In this document: positions 49,416 to 57,943 of the stretch, piece by piece
Numbering within the stretch: position 1 is the stretch's first letter
How the letters are laid out: each line of letters begins with the position of its first letter
Assembly (NCBI RefSeq): GCF_026341825.1
Contig: NZ_JAPENY010000002.1
Coordinates: 1,335,001 to 1,399,000 of the forward strand
DNA from: Streptomyces sp. NBC_00620
Lineage (GTDB): Bacteria > Actinomycetota > Actinomycetes > Streptomycetales > Streptomycetaceae
Length of the DNA stretch: 64,000 nucleotides
Direction: 5' to 3'
Made by a program: the position numbers and the translations under genes
Notes under the pieces: generated by a model
The model's database searches: none
What the model was told of the DNA's origin: nothing
The model's input: only the letters and a program-made list of their open reading frames with translations

Positions 49416-49901
49416 TCACGCCAGCGTGATCGAGTCCCCGTCCACCGTGATGTTCGCGGCGGCCAGTGGCTGCGTCGCCGGGCCCTTCGTCACGCTGCCG
49501 TCCTCGGCGGAGAACTGGCTGTTGTGGCACGGACAGGTGATGACGTTGTTGGCGATGCCCTTCACGGCACAGCCCTGGTGGGTGCACTTGGACGAGAAGG
49601 CCTTGAACGTGCCCGCAGCAGGCTGGGTCACCACCACACCCTCGGACTCGAAGACCTTGCCGCCGCCCTCGGGGATGTCCGAGGTCTTCGCGAGAACGGT
49701 GCCCCCGCCGGCCGTGGCGGTGTCGTCCCCGGCCGCGCCCGCACTGCTGTTGTCCTGCACGTCCGAGGAGCCCGAGGAGCCGGAGGAATCGTCCTCCGAC
49801 CCGCAGGCGGTCAGCGCGACGGCGATTCCTGCCGCGCCGACCGCCGCCACGACTGTGCGGCGGGACGGTGCCGATACGGACTGGAGCGATTCGCTGATCA
49901 T
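49416..49901 (-). CDS. Rieske [2Fe-2S] TAT lipoprotein
   Basis: This 161-residue secreted protein has a twin-arginine pair (R14-R15), hydrophobic helix and lipobox LTAC (C33), a Ser/Gly-rich linker, then a Rieske domain with cluster ligands C106-x-H108 and C123-x2-H126 and the disulfide cysteines C111 and C125. It would carry electrons on the outside of the membrane. A GAAGGGAAAG site precedes ATG 49901. No oxygenase partner is nearby. Confidence 0.9.
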   Translation of the reverse strand: MISESLQSVSAPSRRTVVAAVGAAGIAVALTACGSEDDSSGSSGSSDVQDNSSAGAAGDDTATAGGGTVLAKTSDIPEGGGKVFESEGVVVTQPAAGTFKAFSSKCTHQGCAVKGIANNVITCPCHNSQFSAEDGSVTKGPATQPLAAANITVDGDSITLA

Positions 49902-50019
49902 GCTGACTTTCCCTTCACCGTACGTAATGTTGATCCGTACAGGAGTACGGCCCGGGTACGGGTGCTGTTCAGGGCGAGCGCGCTTCTTGACGCGATCGAG
50001 ATCCCAGTAGCCTGGGGCG

Positions 50020-50802
50020 ATGCTCAAGGAAGTCATCGCGACCCGCTACATCACGCCCCTGCGTGAGGGCGGCTCGCTGCCGGGGCTCGTCGAGGCCGAC
50101 GATCTCGGTACGTACGTCATGAAGTTCACCGGCGCCGGGCAGGGGCGCAAGACGCTCGTCGCGGAGGTCGTCTGCGGTGAACTCGCCCGCAGGCTGGGCC
50201 TGCGCGTGCCCGGCCTGGTGACGATCGGCCTCGACCCGGTCCTGGGGCTCGGCGAACCGGACCAGGAGGTTCAGGGACTGCTGAAGTCGAGCGGCGGACT
50301 GAACCTCGGGATGGACTTCCTCTCCCGGGCGATCGGCTTCGACTCCCTGGCGCACCGTGTGAGCCCCGAGGAGGCCGGGCGGATCGTCTGGTTCGACGCC
50401 TTGGTCAACAACGTCGACCGCTCCTGGCGCAACCCCAACATGCTGGTGCGGCACGGCGACCTGTGGCTCATCGACCACGGCGCCACGATGATCTGGCACC
50501 ACAACTGGCCCGGGGCCCAGGCCTCCGCTGCCAAGCCGTACGACGCCACCGACCACGCGCTCGCACCCTTCGGCCCGGACATCGTCTCCGCCGCCGCCGA
50601 TCTGGCGCCGCTGGTCACGGAAGAGCTGCTCACCGAGGTGACCTCCGGGATTCCGGACGAGTGGCTCGACGGGGAGCCCGGTTTCGACACGACGGACGCT
50701 CTGCGGCGGGCGTACGCGGAGCCGCTGCTCGCGCGCGCCGCCGTGATCCATGAGCGCATCAAGGGCATCGACAGCACCGCGGGCATCAAGGGGAGCAAGT
50801 GA
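50020..50802 (+). CDS. HipA-like kinase domain protein
   Basis: This 260-residue protein matches the HipA_2 kinase-like group: K35 in VMKF, a catalytic-loop region NVDRSWRNPNML (131-142) and a metal-binding LIDHG (150-154). It is smaller than HipA and has no HipB helix-turn-helix gene beside it, so it is not a classical toxin-antitoxin pair. It overlaps the DUF3037 gene by 4 bases. Confidence 0.83.
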   Translation: MLKEVIATRYITPLREGGSLPGLVEADDLGTYVMKFTGAGQGRKTLVAEVVCGELARRLGLRVPGLVTIGLDPVLGLGEPDQEVQGLLKSSGGLNLGMDFLSRAIGFDSLAHRVSPEEAGRIVWFDALVNNVDRSWRNPNMLVRHGDLWLIDHGATMIWHHNWPGAQASAAKPYDATDHALAPFGPDIVSAAADLAPLVTEELLTEVTSGIPDEWLDGEPGFDTTDALRRAYAEPLLARAAVIHERIKGIDSTAGIKGSK

Positions 50803-51182
50803 GCGAGCGGGACGTCTTCGAGTACGCGCTGCTGCGTGTGGTTCCGCGAGTCGAACGCGGCGAGTGCTTCAACGCGGGCGTGCTGGTGTACTGCCGCGCC
50901 AAGTCCTTCGTCGCCGCCCGAACGCATCTGGACGAGACCAAGCTGCGGGCACTGGATCCGGAGGCGGACGTGGCGGGCGTACGGGCCGCGCTGCGTGCTG
51001 TCGAGGGAGTCTGTGCCGGAGGGGAAGCGGCAGGTCAGGCGGCGCACGACGACGCCGGACGGCGCTTTCGCTGGCTGATCGCGCCCCGCTCCACGGTCGT
51101 CCAGCCGGGGCCCGTGCACACGGGGCTCACCGCGGATCCGCGGGCCGAGGCGGAGCGGTTGCTCGAGCTGCTGGTCAGGTAA
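50799..51182 (+). CDS. DUF3037 family protein
   Basis: This 127-residue protein begins with the family block FEYALLRVVPRVERGECFNAGVLVYCRAKSF. GTG 50799 overlaps the HipA-like stop. DUF3037 genes are regularly paired with HipA_2 genes; the function of neither is known. Confidence 0.85.
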   Translation: MSERDVFEYALLRVVPRVERGECFNAGVLVYCRAKSFVAARTHLDETKLRALDPEADVAGVRAALRAVEGVCAGGEAAGQAAHDDAGRRFRWLIAPRSTVVQPGPVHTGLTADPRAEAERLLELLVR

Positions 51183-51208
51183 TGGATCACACGTGCGGGG
51201 TGTGCCGT

Positions 51209-51268
51209 TGACACCGGGTGCCAGGGCTTCTAGCGTCACGTCTGCTGAAGGTACTAAGCGGTCGCTCA
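51209..51268 (+). promoter_or_regulatory. Promoter and TetR-like operator of the SDR operon
   Basis: TTGACA (51209-51214), 17 bases and TAGCGT (51232-51237) form a near-consensus housekeeping promoter. Just downstream of the expected start lies TAAGCG-GT-CGCTCA (51255-51268), a near-perfect palindrome of the type bound by TetR repressors of acyl-CoA genes. Confidence 0.68.
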
Positions 51269-51289
51269 CCGGACGGGCGTACCGTGTGA

Positions 51290-51339
51290 GCCGCAGGGCA
51301 ATTCAGGGCCGCAGGGCTTTTCAGCCGCAGGGCTTTTCA
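51290..51339. repeat. Three copies of a 16-bp repeat in the 5' leader
   Basis: GCCGCAGGGCAATTCA, then two perfect copies of GCCGCAGGGCTTTTCA (51308-51323, 51324-51339). They lie between the operator and the ribosome site. Confidence 0.88.
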
Positions 51340-51358
51340 AGGGCGAGGAGAACCAGCA

Positions 51359-52120
51359 ATGTCCACCACTGAGCAGCGCGTCGCCGTAGTCACCGGTGCC
51401 GCGCGCGGTATCGGTGCCGCGACCGCCGTACGACTGGCCGCCGAGGGCCGCGCCGTCGCGGTGATCGACCTCGACGAGGCCGCGTGCAAGGACACCGTCG
51501 AGAAGATCACCTCCGCCGGTGGCAAGGCCATCGCGGTCGGCTGTGACGTCTCCGACGAGGCCCAGGTCGAGGCGGCCGTCGCCCGGATCGCCGAGGAGCT
51601 CGGTGCGCCGACGATCCTGGTGAACAACGCGGGTGTCCTCCGCGACAACCTGCTGTTCAAGATGAGCACGTCCGACTGGGACACGGTCATGAACGTGCAC
51701 CTGCGGGGCGCCTTCCTGATGTCGAAGGCCGTTCAGAAGCACATGGTGGACGCGAAGTTCGGCCGGATCGTCAACCTGTCCTCGTCCTCCGCGCTCGGCA
51801 ACCGGGGCCAGGTCAACTACTCCGCCGCCAAGGCCGGTCTGCAGGGCTTCACCAAGACCCTCGCCTTCGAGCTCGGCAAGTTCGGCGTCACCGCGAACGC
51901 CGTGGCACCCGGCTTCATCGTCACTGACATGACCGCCGCGACTGCCGCCCGCATCGGCATGGGCTTCGAGGACTTCCAGGCCGCCGCCGCGACCCAGATC
52001 CCCGTACAGCGCGTCGGCAACCCGGACGACATCGCCAACGCGATCGCCTTCTTCACGGGCGAGGCGGCCGGATTCGTCTCCGGCCAGGTGCTGTACGTCG
52101 CCGGCGGACCGCTCAACTAA
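51359..52120 (+). CDS. Short-chain dehydrogenase, 3-oxoacyl-ACP reductase type
   Basis: This 253-residue NAD(P)-dependent reductase has TGAARGIG for cofactor binding, the NNAG motif and the catalytic Ser and YSAAK. It resembles FabG-type reductases that act on 3-oxoacyl substrates. AGGAG lies 8 bases before the ATG. A promoter and operator lie upstream. Confidence 0.88.
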   Translation: MSTTEQRVAVVTGAARGIGAATAVRLAAEGRAVAVIDLDEAACKDTVEKITSAGGKAIAVGCDVSDEAQVEAAVARIAEELGAPTILVNNAGVLRDNLLFKMSTSDWDTVMNVHLRGAFLMSKAVQKHMVDAKFGRIVNLSSSSALGNRGQVNYSAAKAGLQGFTKTLAFELGKFGVTANAVAPGFIVTDMTAATAARIGMGFEDFQAAAATQIPVQRVGNPDDIANAIAFFTGEAAGFVSGQVLYVAGGPLN

Positions 52121-52137
52121 GGCCGGGGGACACGGAC

Positions 52138-52899
52138 ATGACCACACTCCCCGAGCTCTCGGGCAAGGTCGCGCTCATCACGGGCGCGAGCCGCGGCATC
52201 GGCTACGGCGTCGCCGAGGCCCTGATCGCCCGCGGTGACCGCGTCTGCATCACCGGCCGCAACGAGGACGCCCTCAAGGAGGCCGTCGAGGCACTCGGTT
52301 CCGACCGCGTCATCGGCGTCGCGGGCAAGGCCCACGACGAGGCCCACCAGGCCGTCGCCGTCGAGCGCACCATGGAAGCGTTCGGCCGCGTCGACTACCT
52401 GGTCAACAACGCCGGTACGAACCCGGTGTTCGGCCCCATCGCCGACCTCGACCTCAACGTGGCCCGCAAGGTCTTCGAGACCAACGTCGTCTCGGCGCTC
52501 GGCTTCGCCCAGCGGACCTGGCACGCCTGGCAGAAGGACAACGGCGGCGCGATCGTCAACATCGCCTCCCTCGCCGGTATCTCCGCCTCGCCGTTCATCG
52601 GCGCGTACGGCATCAGCAAGGCCGCCATGGTCAACCTGACCCTGCAACTGGCGCACGAGTTCGCGCCCATGGTGCGGGTCAACTCGATCGCGCCCGCCGT
52701 CGTCAAGACCAAGTTCGCGCAGGCCCTGTACGAGGGCCGCGAGGAGGAGGCGGCCGCGGCGTACCCGCTGGGCCGGCTCGGTGTCCCCTCGGACATCGGC
52801 GGCGCCGCCGCGTTCCTCACCTCCCAGCAGTCGGACTGGATCACCGGCCAGACGCTGGTGGTCGACGGCGGCATCTTCCTCAACGCCGGGGTGGGATGA
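52138..52899 (+). CDS. Short-chain dehydrogenase
   Basis: This 253-residue SDR has TGASRGIG, NNAGT and YGISK. It follows the first SDR by 17 bases and is in its operon. The two may work on successive acyl or alcohol substrates. Confidence 0.87.
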   Translation: MTTLPELSGKVALITGASRGIGYGVAEALIARGDRVCITGRNEDALKEAVEALGSDRVIGVAGKAHDEAHQAVAVERTMEAFGRVDYLVNNAGTNPVFGPIADLDLNVARKVFETNVVSALGFAQRTWHAWQKDNGGAIVNIASLAGISASPFIGAYGISKAAMVNLTLQLAHEFAPMVRVNSIAPAVVKTKFAQALYEGREEEAAAAYPLGRLGVPSDIGGAAAFLTSQQSDWITGQTLVVDGGIFLNAGVG

Positions 52900-53120
52900 C
52901 ATGAGCGCCGGTGCGGGCGCGCGCCGACGGAGCGAGCGCCCGCGCCGAGTGACGAGTTGACAGAAATCGTGCCCCCGTCGAGGCATTTCGGGTGCACAGA
53001 AGAATGACAACGTAGTCACATACTCGCTGATCAAGTGCCCTGCCGGGAAAGCGGTTCCGCCGGTGGGGCACTGCGGTATGGTCTGCCGACCCTTGGTACG
53101 GCAGATCGAGGAGCGAGCGC

Positions 53121-54704
53121 GTGTTCAACCGGAACCGGAACCGATGCCTGCGGCAGCTGGCGACGATCACGTCGATATCCCTGGTCGCCGGATGCGGTGT
53201 CCTCTCCTCGGACTCCTCCGACGACGACGGACCGATCGTCGTGGGCACCACCAGTGCTCCGAGCACGCTGGATCCGGCGGCTTCCTGGGACGGCTCCTGG
53301 GAGCTGTTCCGCAACATTTACCAGACGCTGCTGAGCTACCCCAACGGCGCGGTCGAGCCCGGCCCCGACGCGGCCGAGTGCAAGTTCACGGACGCGGTGA
53401 ACCGCACGTACAGCTGCCGCTTGCGCGATGACATGACGTTCTCCGACGGGGACAAACTCGACGCCCAGGCCGTCAAGTACTCGATCGACCGGATCAGGAA
53501 GATCGCTGTCGCCGGCGGCCCCGCGGGACTTCTGGGAAGCCTTGAGCGGGTCCAGGTGCTGAGCGACCGTGAGGTCGTCTTCCACCTCAACAAGTCCGAC
53601 GCGACCTTCCCGTTCGTCCTTGCCACGCCCGCCATGTCGATCGTCGACCCCGACGACTACCCCGCCGACGCCCTGCGCAAGGACGGCCGGGTCACCGGCT
53701 CCGGGCCCTACAGCCTGGGGTCCTACGAGGAGGGCAAGCAGGCCCAGCTCGTCAGGAACGACCGCTACAAGGGCTTCGCCGACCGCAAGAACAACGCGGT
53801 CACCATCCGCTACTTCCAGGACTCGGCCCAGATGGTCGACGCCCTCCGGGACAAGGACATCGACGTCACCTTCCGTGGTCTCGCCGCCTCGGACATCGTC
53901 TCGCTCCAGGGCCAGGACCCCGACGAGGGCATCCAGCTCATCGAAGGCGCGGGCACCGAGATCAGCTACCTGGTGTTCAACCCGAAGGACCCGTGGGCCG
54001 CGAAACCGGCCGTCCGTAAGGCGATCGCCCAGATCGTCGACCGGCCGGTGATCGCGCACAAGATCTACAAGGACACCGTCGAGCCGCTGTACTCCATGGT
54101 CCCGAAGGGGCTGACCGGCCACACCGTGGGCTTCTTCGACGACTACGGAGCCCCCAGTTCGTCCAAGGCCCGGCAGATCCTCCTGGAGGCGGACATCAAC
54201 GAGCGCGTCCCCCTCACCTTCTGGTACACGACCGACCGCTACGGCTCCGAGACCGCCCCCGAGTTCCGGGAGCTCAAGAGCCAGCTGGAGGACTCCGGTC
54301 TCTTCACGGTCACCCTCAAGAGCCGCCCCTGGAAGACCTACGAAGAGGGTTACCGCAAGGGCGAGTACCCGGTGTTCGGGCGTGGCTGGTTCCCCGACTT
54401 CCCGGACGCCGAGAACTTCATCGCGCCCTTCGTGGGCGAGGACAACGCGCTCGGTACGCCGTATCCGGCCCCGTACATCACCAACAACCTGCTTCCGGAG
54501 TCGCGCCGCGAGACCGACCGCGGAGCCGTGGTGAAGCAGTTCGAGGAAGCTCAGCAGATCCTCGTCGACGACGCCCGGCTGCTGCCGCTGTGGCAGGGCA
54601 AGCAGTACGTGGCCGCGAGCGAGGACATCTCGGGTGGCGAGGTCGCCCTGGACCCGTCGACGATCATGACGATGTGGGAGCTGTACCGGAAGACCAGCTG
54701 GTAG
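53121..54704 (+). CDS. ABC transporter solute-binding lipoprotein (family 5, peptide type)
   Basis: This 527-residue secreted protein has a signal peptide with lipobox LVAGC (C25) and the SBP_bac_5 fold: STLDPAASWDGSWELFRNIYQTLL, DDMTFSDGDKLDAQAVKYS and FGRGWFPDFPDAENF. Members bind oligopeptides or other large solutes. No permease or ATPase gene is adjacent, so it is an orphan binder. Confidence 0.87.
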   Translation: MFNRNRNRCLRQLATITSISLVAGCGVLSSDSSDDDGPIVVGTTSAPSTLDPAASWDGSWELFRNIYQTLLSYPNGAVEPGPDAAECKFTDAVNRTYSCRLRDDMTFSDGDKLDAQAVKYSIDRIRKIAVAGGPAGLLGSLERVQVLSDREVVFHLNKSDATFPFVLATPAMSIVDPDDYPADALRKDGRVTGSGPYSLGSYEEGKQAQLVRNDRYKGFADRKNNAVTIRYFQDSAQMVDALRDKDIDVTFRGLAASDIVSLQGQDPDEGIQLIEGAGTEISYLVFNPKDPWAAKPAVRKAIAQIVDRPVIAHKIYKDTVEPLYSMVPKGLTGHTVGFFDDYGAPSSSKARQILLEADINERVPLTFWYTTDRYGSETAPEFRELKSQLEDSGLFTVTLKSRPWKTYEEGYRKGEYPVFGRGWFPDFPDAENFIAPFVGEDNALGTPYPAPYITNNLLPESRRETDRGAVVKQFEEAQQILVDDARLLPLWQGKQYVAASEDISGGEVALDPSTIMTMWELYRKTSW

Positions 54705-54723
54705 CGCGGGCCTCCGGACCCGA

Positions 54724-54746
54724 TTGTCAGTGGGCGGCGGTAGGTT
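54724..54746 (+). promoter_or_regulatory. DNA-damage-type promoter of ung
   Basis: TTGTCAGTG (54724-54732), exactly 8 bases, TAGGTT (54741-54746). This fits TTGTCRGTG-N8-TANNNT perfectly. Confidence 0.75.
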
Positions 54747-54785
54747 CTGTGGTCTGGAAGTGACCGCACATCGGAGGAAGTTGAC

Positions 54786-55469
54786 GTGACCGATATCGCC
54801 ATGCTGCCCGAGTCCTGGCGCGACGTCCTGGGCGAGGAGCTGCAGGAGCCCTACTTCAAGGAACTCACCGAGTTCGTCGAGGAGGAGCGCGCGAAGGGCC
54901 CGGTCTACCCTCCGCGGGACGAGGTCTTCGCCGCGCTCGACGCGACGCCGTACGAGCGGGTGAAGGTACTGATCCTCGGTCAGGACCCCTACCACGGCGA
55001 GGGCCAGGGGCACGGTCTGTGCTTCTCCGTCCGCCCGGGCGTGAAGACCCCGCCCTCACTCCGCAACATCTACAAGGAGATGAAGGAGGAGCTGGGCACC
55101 CCGATCCCGGACAACGGCTATCTGATGCCGTGGGCCGAGCAGGGCGTGCTGCTGCTCAACGCGGTGCTGACGGTGCGCGCCGGTGAGGCCAACTCGCACA
55201 AGGGCAAGGGCTGGGAGAAGTTCACGGACGCGGTCATCCGGGCCGTCGCCGACCGGCCCGACCCGGCCGTCTTCGTCCTGTGGGGCAACTACGCCCAGAA
55301 GAAGCTGCCGCTGATCGACGAGGAGCGGCACGTGGTGGTGAAGGGGGCGCACCCCTCGCCGCTGTCCGCCAAGAAGTTCTTCGGTTCGCGACCGTTCACC
55401 CAGATCGACGAGGCTGTCGCACGGCAGGGCCACGAGGCGATCGACTGGCGGATTCCGGACCTGGGCTGA
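54786..55469 (+). CDS. ung: Uracil-DNA glycosylase, family 1
   Basis: This 227-residue enzyme removes uracil from DNA. It has the water-activating GQDPYH (D67), the GAHPSPLSA minor-groove loop (H189) and the FVLWGNYAQ block. The GTG start has GGAGGA upstream. Its promoter is the damage-response type. Confidence 0.96.
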   Translation: MTDIAMLPESWRDVLGEELQEPYFKELTEFVEEERAKGPVYPPRDEVFAALDATPYERVKVLILGQDPYHGEGQGHGLCFSVRPGVKTPPSLRNIYKEMKEELGTPIPDNGYLMPWAEQGVLLLNAVLTVRAGEANSHKGKGWEKFTDAVIRAVADRPDPAVFVLWGNYAQKKLPLIDEERHVVVKGAHPSPLSAKKFFGSRPFTQIDEAVARQGHEAIDWRIPDLG

Positions 55470-55565
55470 GATTCGGTCCCTCTGGCCGGGCGGGGCTCGT
55501 GAGAGCGAGCCCGGCTTGGCCGTCACCGGCCTGGCCCAGCCGTGCACGGAGGCGCCTGAGCGTGA

Positions 55566-55588
55566 TTGTCAGTGGCTGCCGTTAGCGT
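55566..55588 (+). promoter_or_regulatory. DNA-damage-type promoter of the TPR-like gene
   Basis: TTGTCAGTG (55566-55574), exactly 8 bases, TAGCGT (55583-55588), a perfect match to the motif at ung. Confidence 0.75.
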
Positions 55589-55601
55589 CGTTGGCGTCGT
55601 G

Positions 55602-56207
55602 ATGATCAGTGACGAGCCTGTGGAGGACGCGGTGGCGGAGCAACAGGAGCAGGCAGCGCCGGACGCCATGATGACCCGGATCGGGCAGGTCATCATGCTG
55701 CACCACGGCGGTGACCGCGAGGAGGCCCGGAGCCGCTTCCTGGACCTGTGGGCTGAGATCGGCGAGGACGGCGACGCCCTGCACCGCTGCACGCTGGCGC
55801 ACTACATGGCGGACACCCAGGACGACCCCTCGGACGAACTGGCCTGGGACCTAAGGGCGTTGTCGGCGGCGGAGGAGCTCACCGACGGGAGGATCGCCGA
55901 GCACCACGAGTCGCTCGCGGTGCGCGTCTTCTACCCCTCGCTGCATCTGAATCTCGCCGCCGACTATGTGAAGCTCGGCCGCACCGAGGCCGCCCGCACG
56001 CATCTGCGCAGGGCCCGTGGTGCGGTCGGCGCCCTGGGGGACGACAGCTACGGCGACGGTGTCCGGGCGGCGATCGGCCGTCTGGAGCTGCGGCTCGACG
56101 GGGACGGGACACCGGGGTCGGGCGAGGGGCCCGGGTCACTGGGCGGTCCTGGTTCCTCCGGCGGGCCCGGAGGGGAGACGCTGGGGCCGCCGAGACGGCG
56201 GTCCTGA
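55602..56207 (+). CDS. TPR-like helical repeat protein
   Basis: This 201-residue acidic protein has helical hairpins RSRFLDLWAEIGEDGDALHRCTLAHYMADT, AWDLRALSAAEEL, SLHLNLAADYVKLGRTEAARTHLRRARGAV, resembling tetratricopeptide units, then a glycine-proline tail. ATG 55602 or GTG 55599 lies just behind the predicted transcription start. It could be an adaptor in the damage response (inference from the promoter). Confidence 0.75.
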   Translation: MISDEPVEDAVAEQQEQAAPDAMMTRIGQVIMLHHGGDREEARSRFLDLWAEIGEDGDALHRCTLAHYMADTQDDPSDELAWDLRALSAAEELTDGRIAEHHESLAVRVFYPSLHLNLAADYVKLGRTEAARTHLRRARGAVGALGDDSYGDGVRAAIGRLELRLDGDGTPGSGEGPGSLGGPGSSGGPGGETLGPPRRRS

Positions 56208-56251
56208 TCGGGGATCGCGGGGTGCCCGGCGAACTGCCCTGCGGTTCGGTA

Positions 56252-56288
56252 GCGCCCCAAAGGGGCGCGGGGAACTGCGCGACCAGCC
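56252..56288. repeat. Copy 2 of the 27-bp dispersed repeat with hairpin
   Basis: GCGCCCC-AAA-GGGGCGC (56252-56268) adjoins 56262-56288, the reverse complement of 13405-13431. It lies between convergent gene ends, as copy 1 does. Confidence 0.75.
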
Positions 56289-56353
56289 ACGACGGACCCG
56301 CAGGCGACGCACCGGAATTCCAGCGGAGCGCTCAGCGGTAGGCGCCGGGCTCG

Positions 56354-56815
56354 TCAACGGCCATACGTCCCCTCGCAGATGACCGCCTGCGGACTGTCCG
56401 GCGCCCAGCCCCCGTACTTCCGGCCGAGGGCGCACACGTCCGCGCTCGCCGGGACATCCGGGACAACGGGTGGGACGGCGATGCGTGGCTCGGGGCGCGA
56501 CGCCTTGGGATGCGGGGCGGTGCGGGGGCGATGGGGAGCGGCCGGTGGGGCCGCGGCGGGTGGCGGAGGAGTCGCCCGGCGCGGTGCGGGCGCGCTGGGC
56601 GGGGGCCTACGGGACGGGCCGATGAGTTCCAGCGCCTCCCGTGCCGGTGCCTGCACGATCTGCGGCTCGGCCTCGCTGTCCGGACGCGGCACGGAGGGCC
56701 CCGACGGTGCGGGCGGCAGGCCGGAGGAGGGTGGTCGCTGGACGGTCACACAGCCGGAGAGGGCCGTGACAGCCACGGTGACCAGGAGCGTCGCGGTCGT
56801 CGTTGATCGATGCAC
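56354..56815 (-). CDS. Proline-rich lipoprotein, conserved hypothetical
   Basis: This 153-residue protein has a signal peptide with lipobox ALSGC, a long Pro/Ala/Arg-rich linker and a conserved C-terminal module (ADVCALGRKYGGW...AVICEGTYG) with two cysteines that could bond. GTG 56815 is the likely start. The function is unknown. Confidence 0.72.
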   Translation of the reverse strand: MHRSTTTATLLVTVAVTALSGCVTVQRPPSSGLPPAPSGPSVPRPDSEAEPQIVQAPAREALELIGPSRRPPPSAPAPRRATPPPPAAAPPAAPHRPRTAPHPKASRPEPRIAVPPVVPDVPASADVCALGRKYGGWAPDSPQAVICEGTYGR

Positions 56816-57031
56816 CCGCGCAACTCTGCTGTGTCCGGCTCTCTTTGGGGGAGCGGACAAGCGGAGGATGCCCCGCACGGGTGATCCTTCCGCTCCTGCG
56901 GAGGGTGCCGGCGTCGGTGAGGTGACCCGGACGCCCCGAGGTGCCCGGCGCCACCGCCGTATGCTTCCCGACGAGGTCAAAAACCCGGAACGTACCGCAC
57001 AACCCGCAACACCCCCCTTGAGGAGACCCCC

Positions 57032-57943
57032 GTGAAGGTCGGCTGCATCGGACTCGGAGACATCGCGCAGAAGGCGTATCTGCCGGTGCTGAGTGTGCAG
57101 CCGGGGGTCGAGCTGCATGTGCAGACGCGCACGCCCGCGACGCTCGCCCGGGTCGCCGACAGCCTCCACCTGCCGCAGGGGCAGCGCCACGGCGACCTGT
57201 CGGAGCTGCTGGCCCAGGGACTCGACGCGGCGTTCGTGCACGCGGCCACCGTGGCGCACCCCGAGATCGTCACGCGCCTGCTCGAGGCGGGCGTACCGAC
57301 GTACGTCGACAAGCCGCTCGCGTACGAACTCGCCGATTCGGAGCGGCTGGTGCGGCTCGCGGAGGAGCGCAACGTCAGTCTGGCGGTGGGCTTCAACCGG
57401 CGTTACGCGCCCGGGTACGCGCAGTGCGCCGACCACCCGAGGGAGCTGATCCTGATGCAGAAGAACCGCATCGGGCTGCCCGAGCAGACACGCGCGATGG
57501 TCCTCGACGACTTCATCCATGTCGTCGACACGCTGCGGTTCCTGGCGCCGGGGCCGATCGACGACGTGAGCGTGCGGGCGCGTGTCGAGGACGGGCTGCT
57601 GCACCACGTCGTACTGCAGCTCGCCGGGGACGGCTTCACCGCGCTCGGTGTGATGAACCGGCTGAGCGGTTCGGCGGAGGAGATCCTCGAGGTCTCGGGT
57701 CAGGACACCAAGCGGCAGGTGCTCAACCTCGCCGAGGTGATCGACCACAAGGGACAGCCCACCGTGCGGCGCCGCGGCGACTGGGTGCCGGTGGCCAGGC
57801 AGCGCGGTATCGAGCAGGTGACGCTCGCCTTCCTCGACGCCGTGCGCGCGGGCAAGGTGCTCAGTGCCCGGGATGCGCTGGCGACTCATGAACTGTGCGA
57901 GCGGGTGGTACGGGCGGTGGAGGAGCAGGCCGCCGCAGCCTGA
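57032..57943 (+). CDS. Gfo/Idh/MocA family oxidoreductase
   Basis: This 303-residue protein has a GLGDIAQKAY nucleotide-binding loop and the family DKPL motif (usually EKP) with a C-terminal alpha/beta domain. It would oxidise or reduce a sugar or related substrate with NAD(P). GAGGAG precedes the GTG start. Its last 83 bases overlap the convergent lnt gene. Confidence 0.86.
   Translation: MKVGCIGLGDIAQKAYLPVLSVQPGVELHVQTRTPATLARVADSLHLPQGQRHGDLSELLAQGLDAAFVHAATVAHPEIVTRLLEAGVPTYVDKPLAYELADSERLVRLAEERNVSLAVGFNRRYAPGYAQCADHPRELILMQKNRIGLPEQTRAMVLDDFIHVVDTLRFLAPGPIDDVSVRARVEDGLLHHVVLQLAGDGFTALGVMNRLSGSAEEILEVSGQDTKRQVLNLAEVIDHKGQPTVRRRGDWVPVARQRGIEQVTLAFLDAVRAGKVLSARDALATHELCERVVRAVEEQAAAA

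Noticed and set aside
50020..51182. Classical HipBA toxin-antitoxin system
   Set aside because: There is no HipB helix-turn-helix gene and the kinase protein is of the shorter HipA_2 type.
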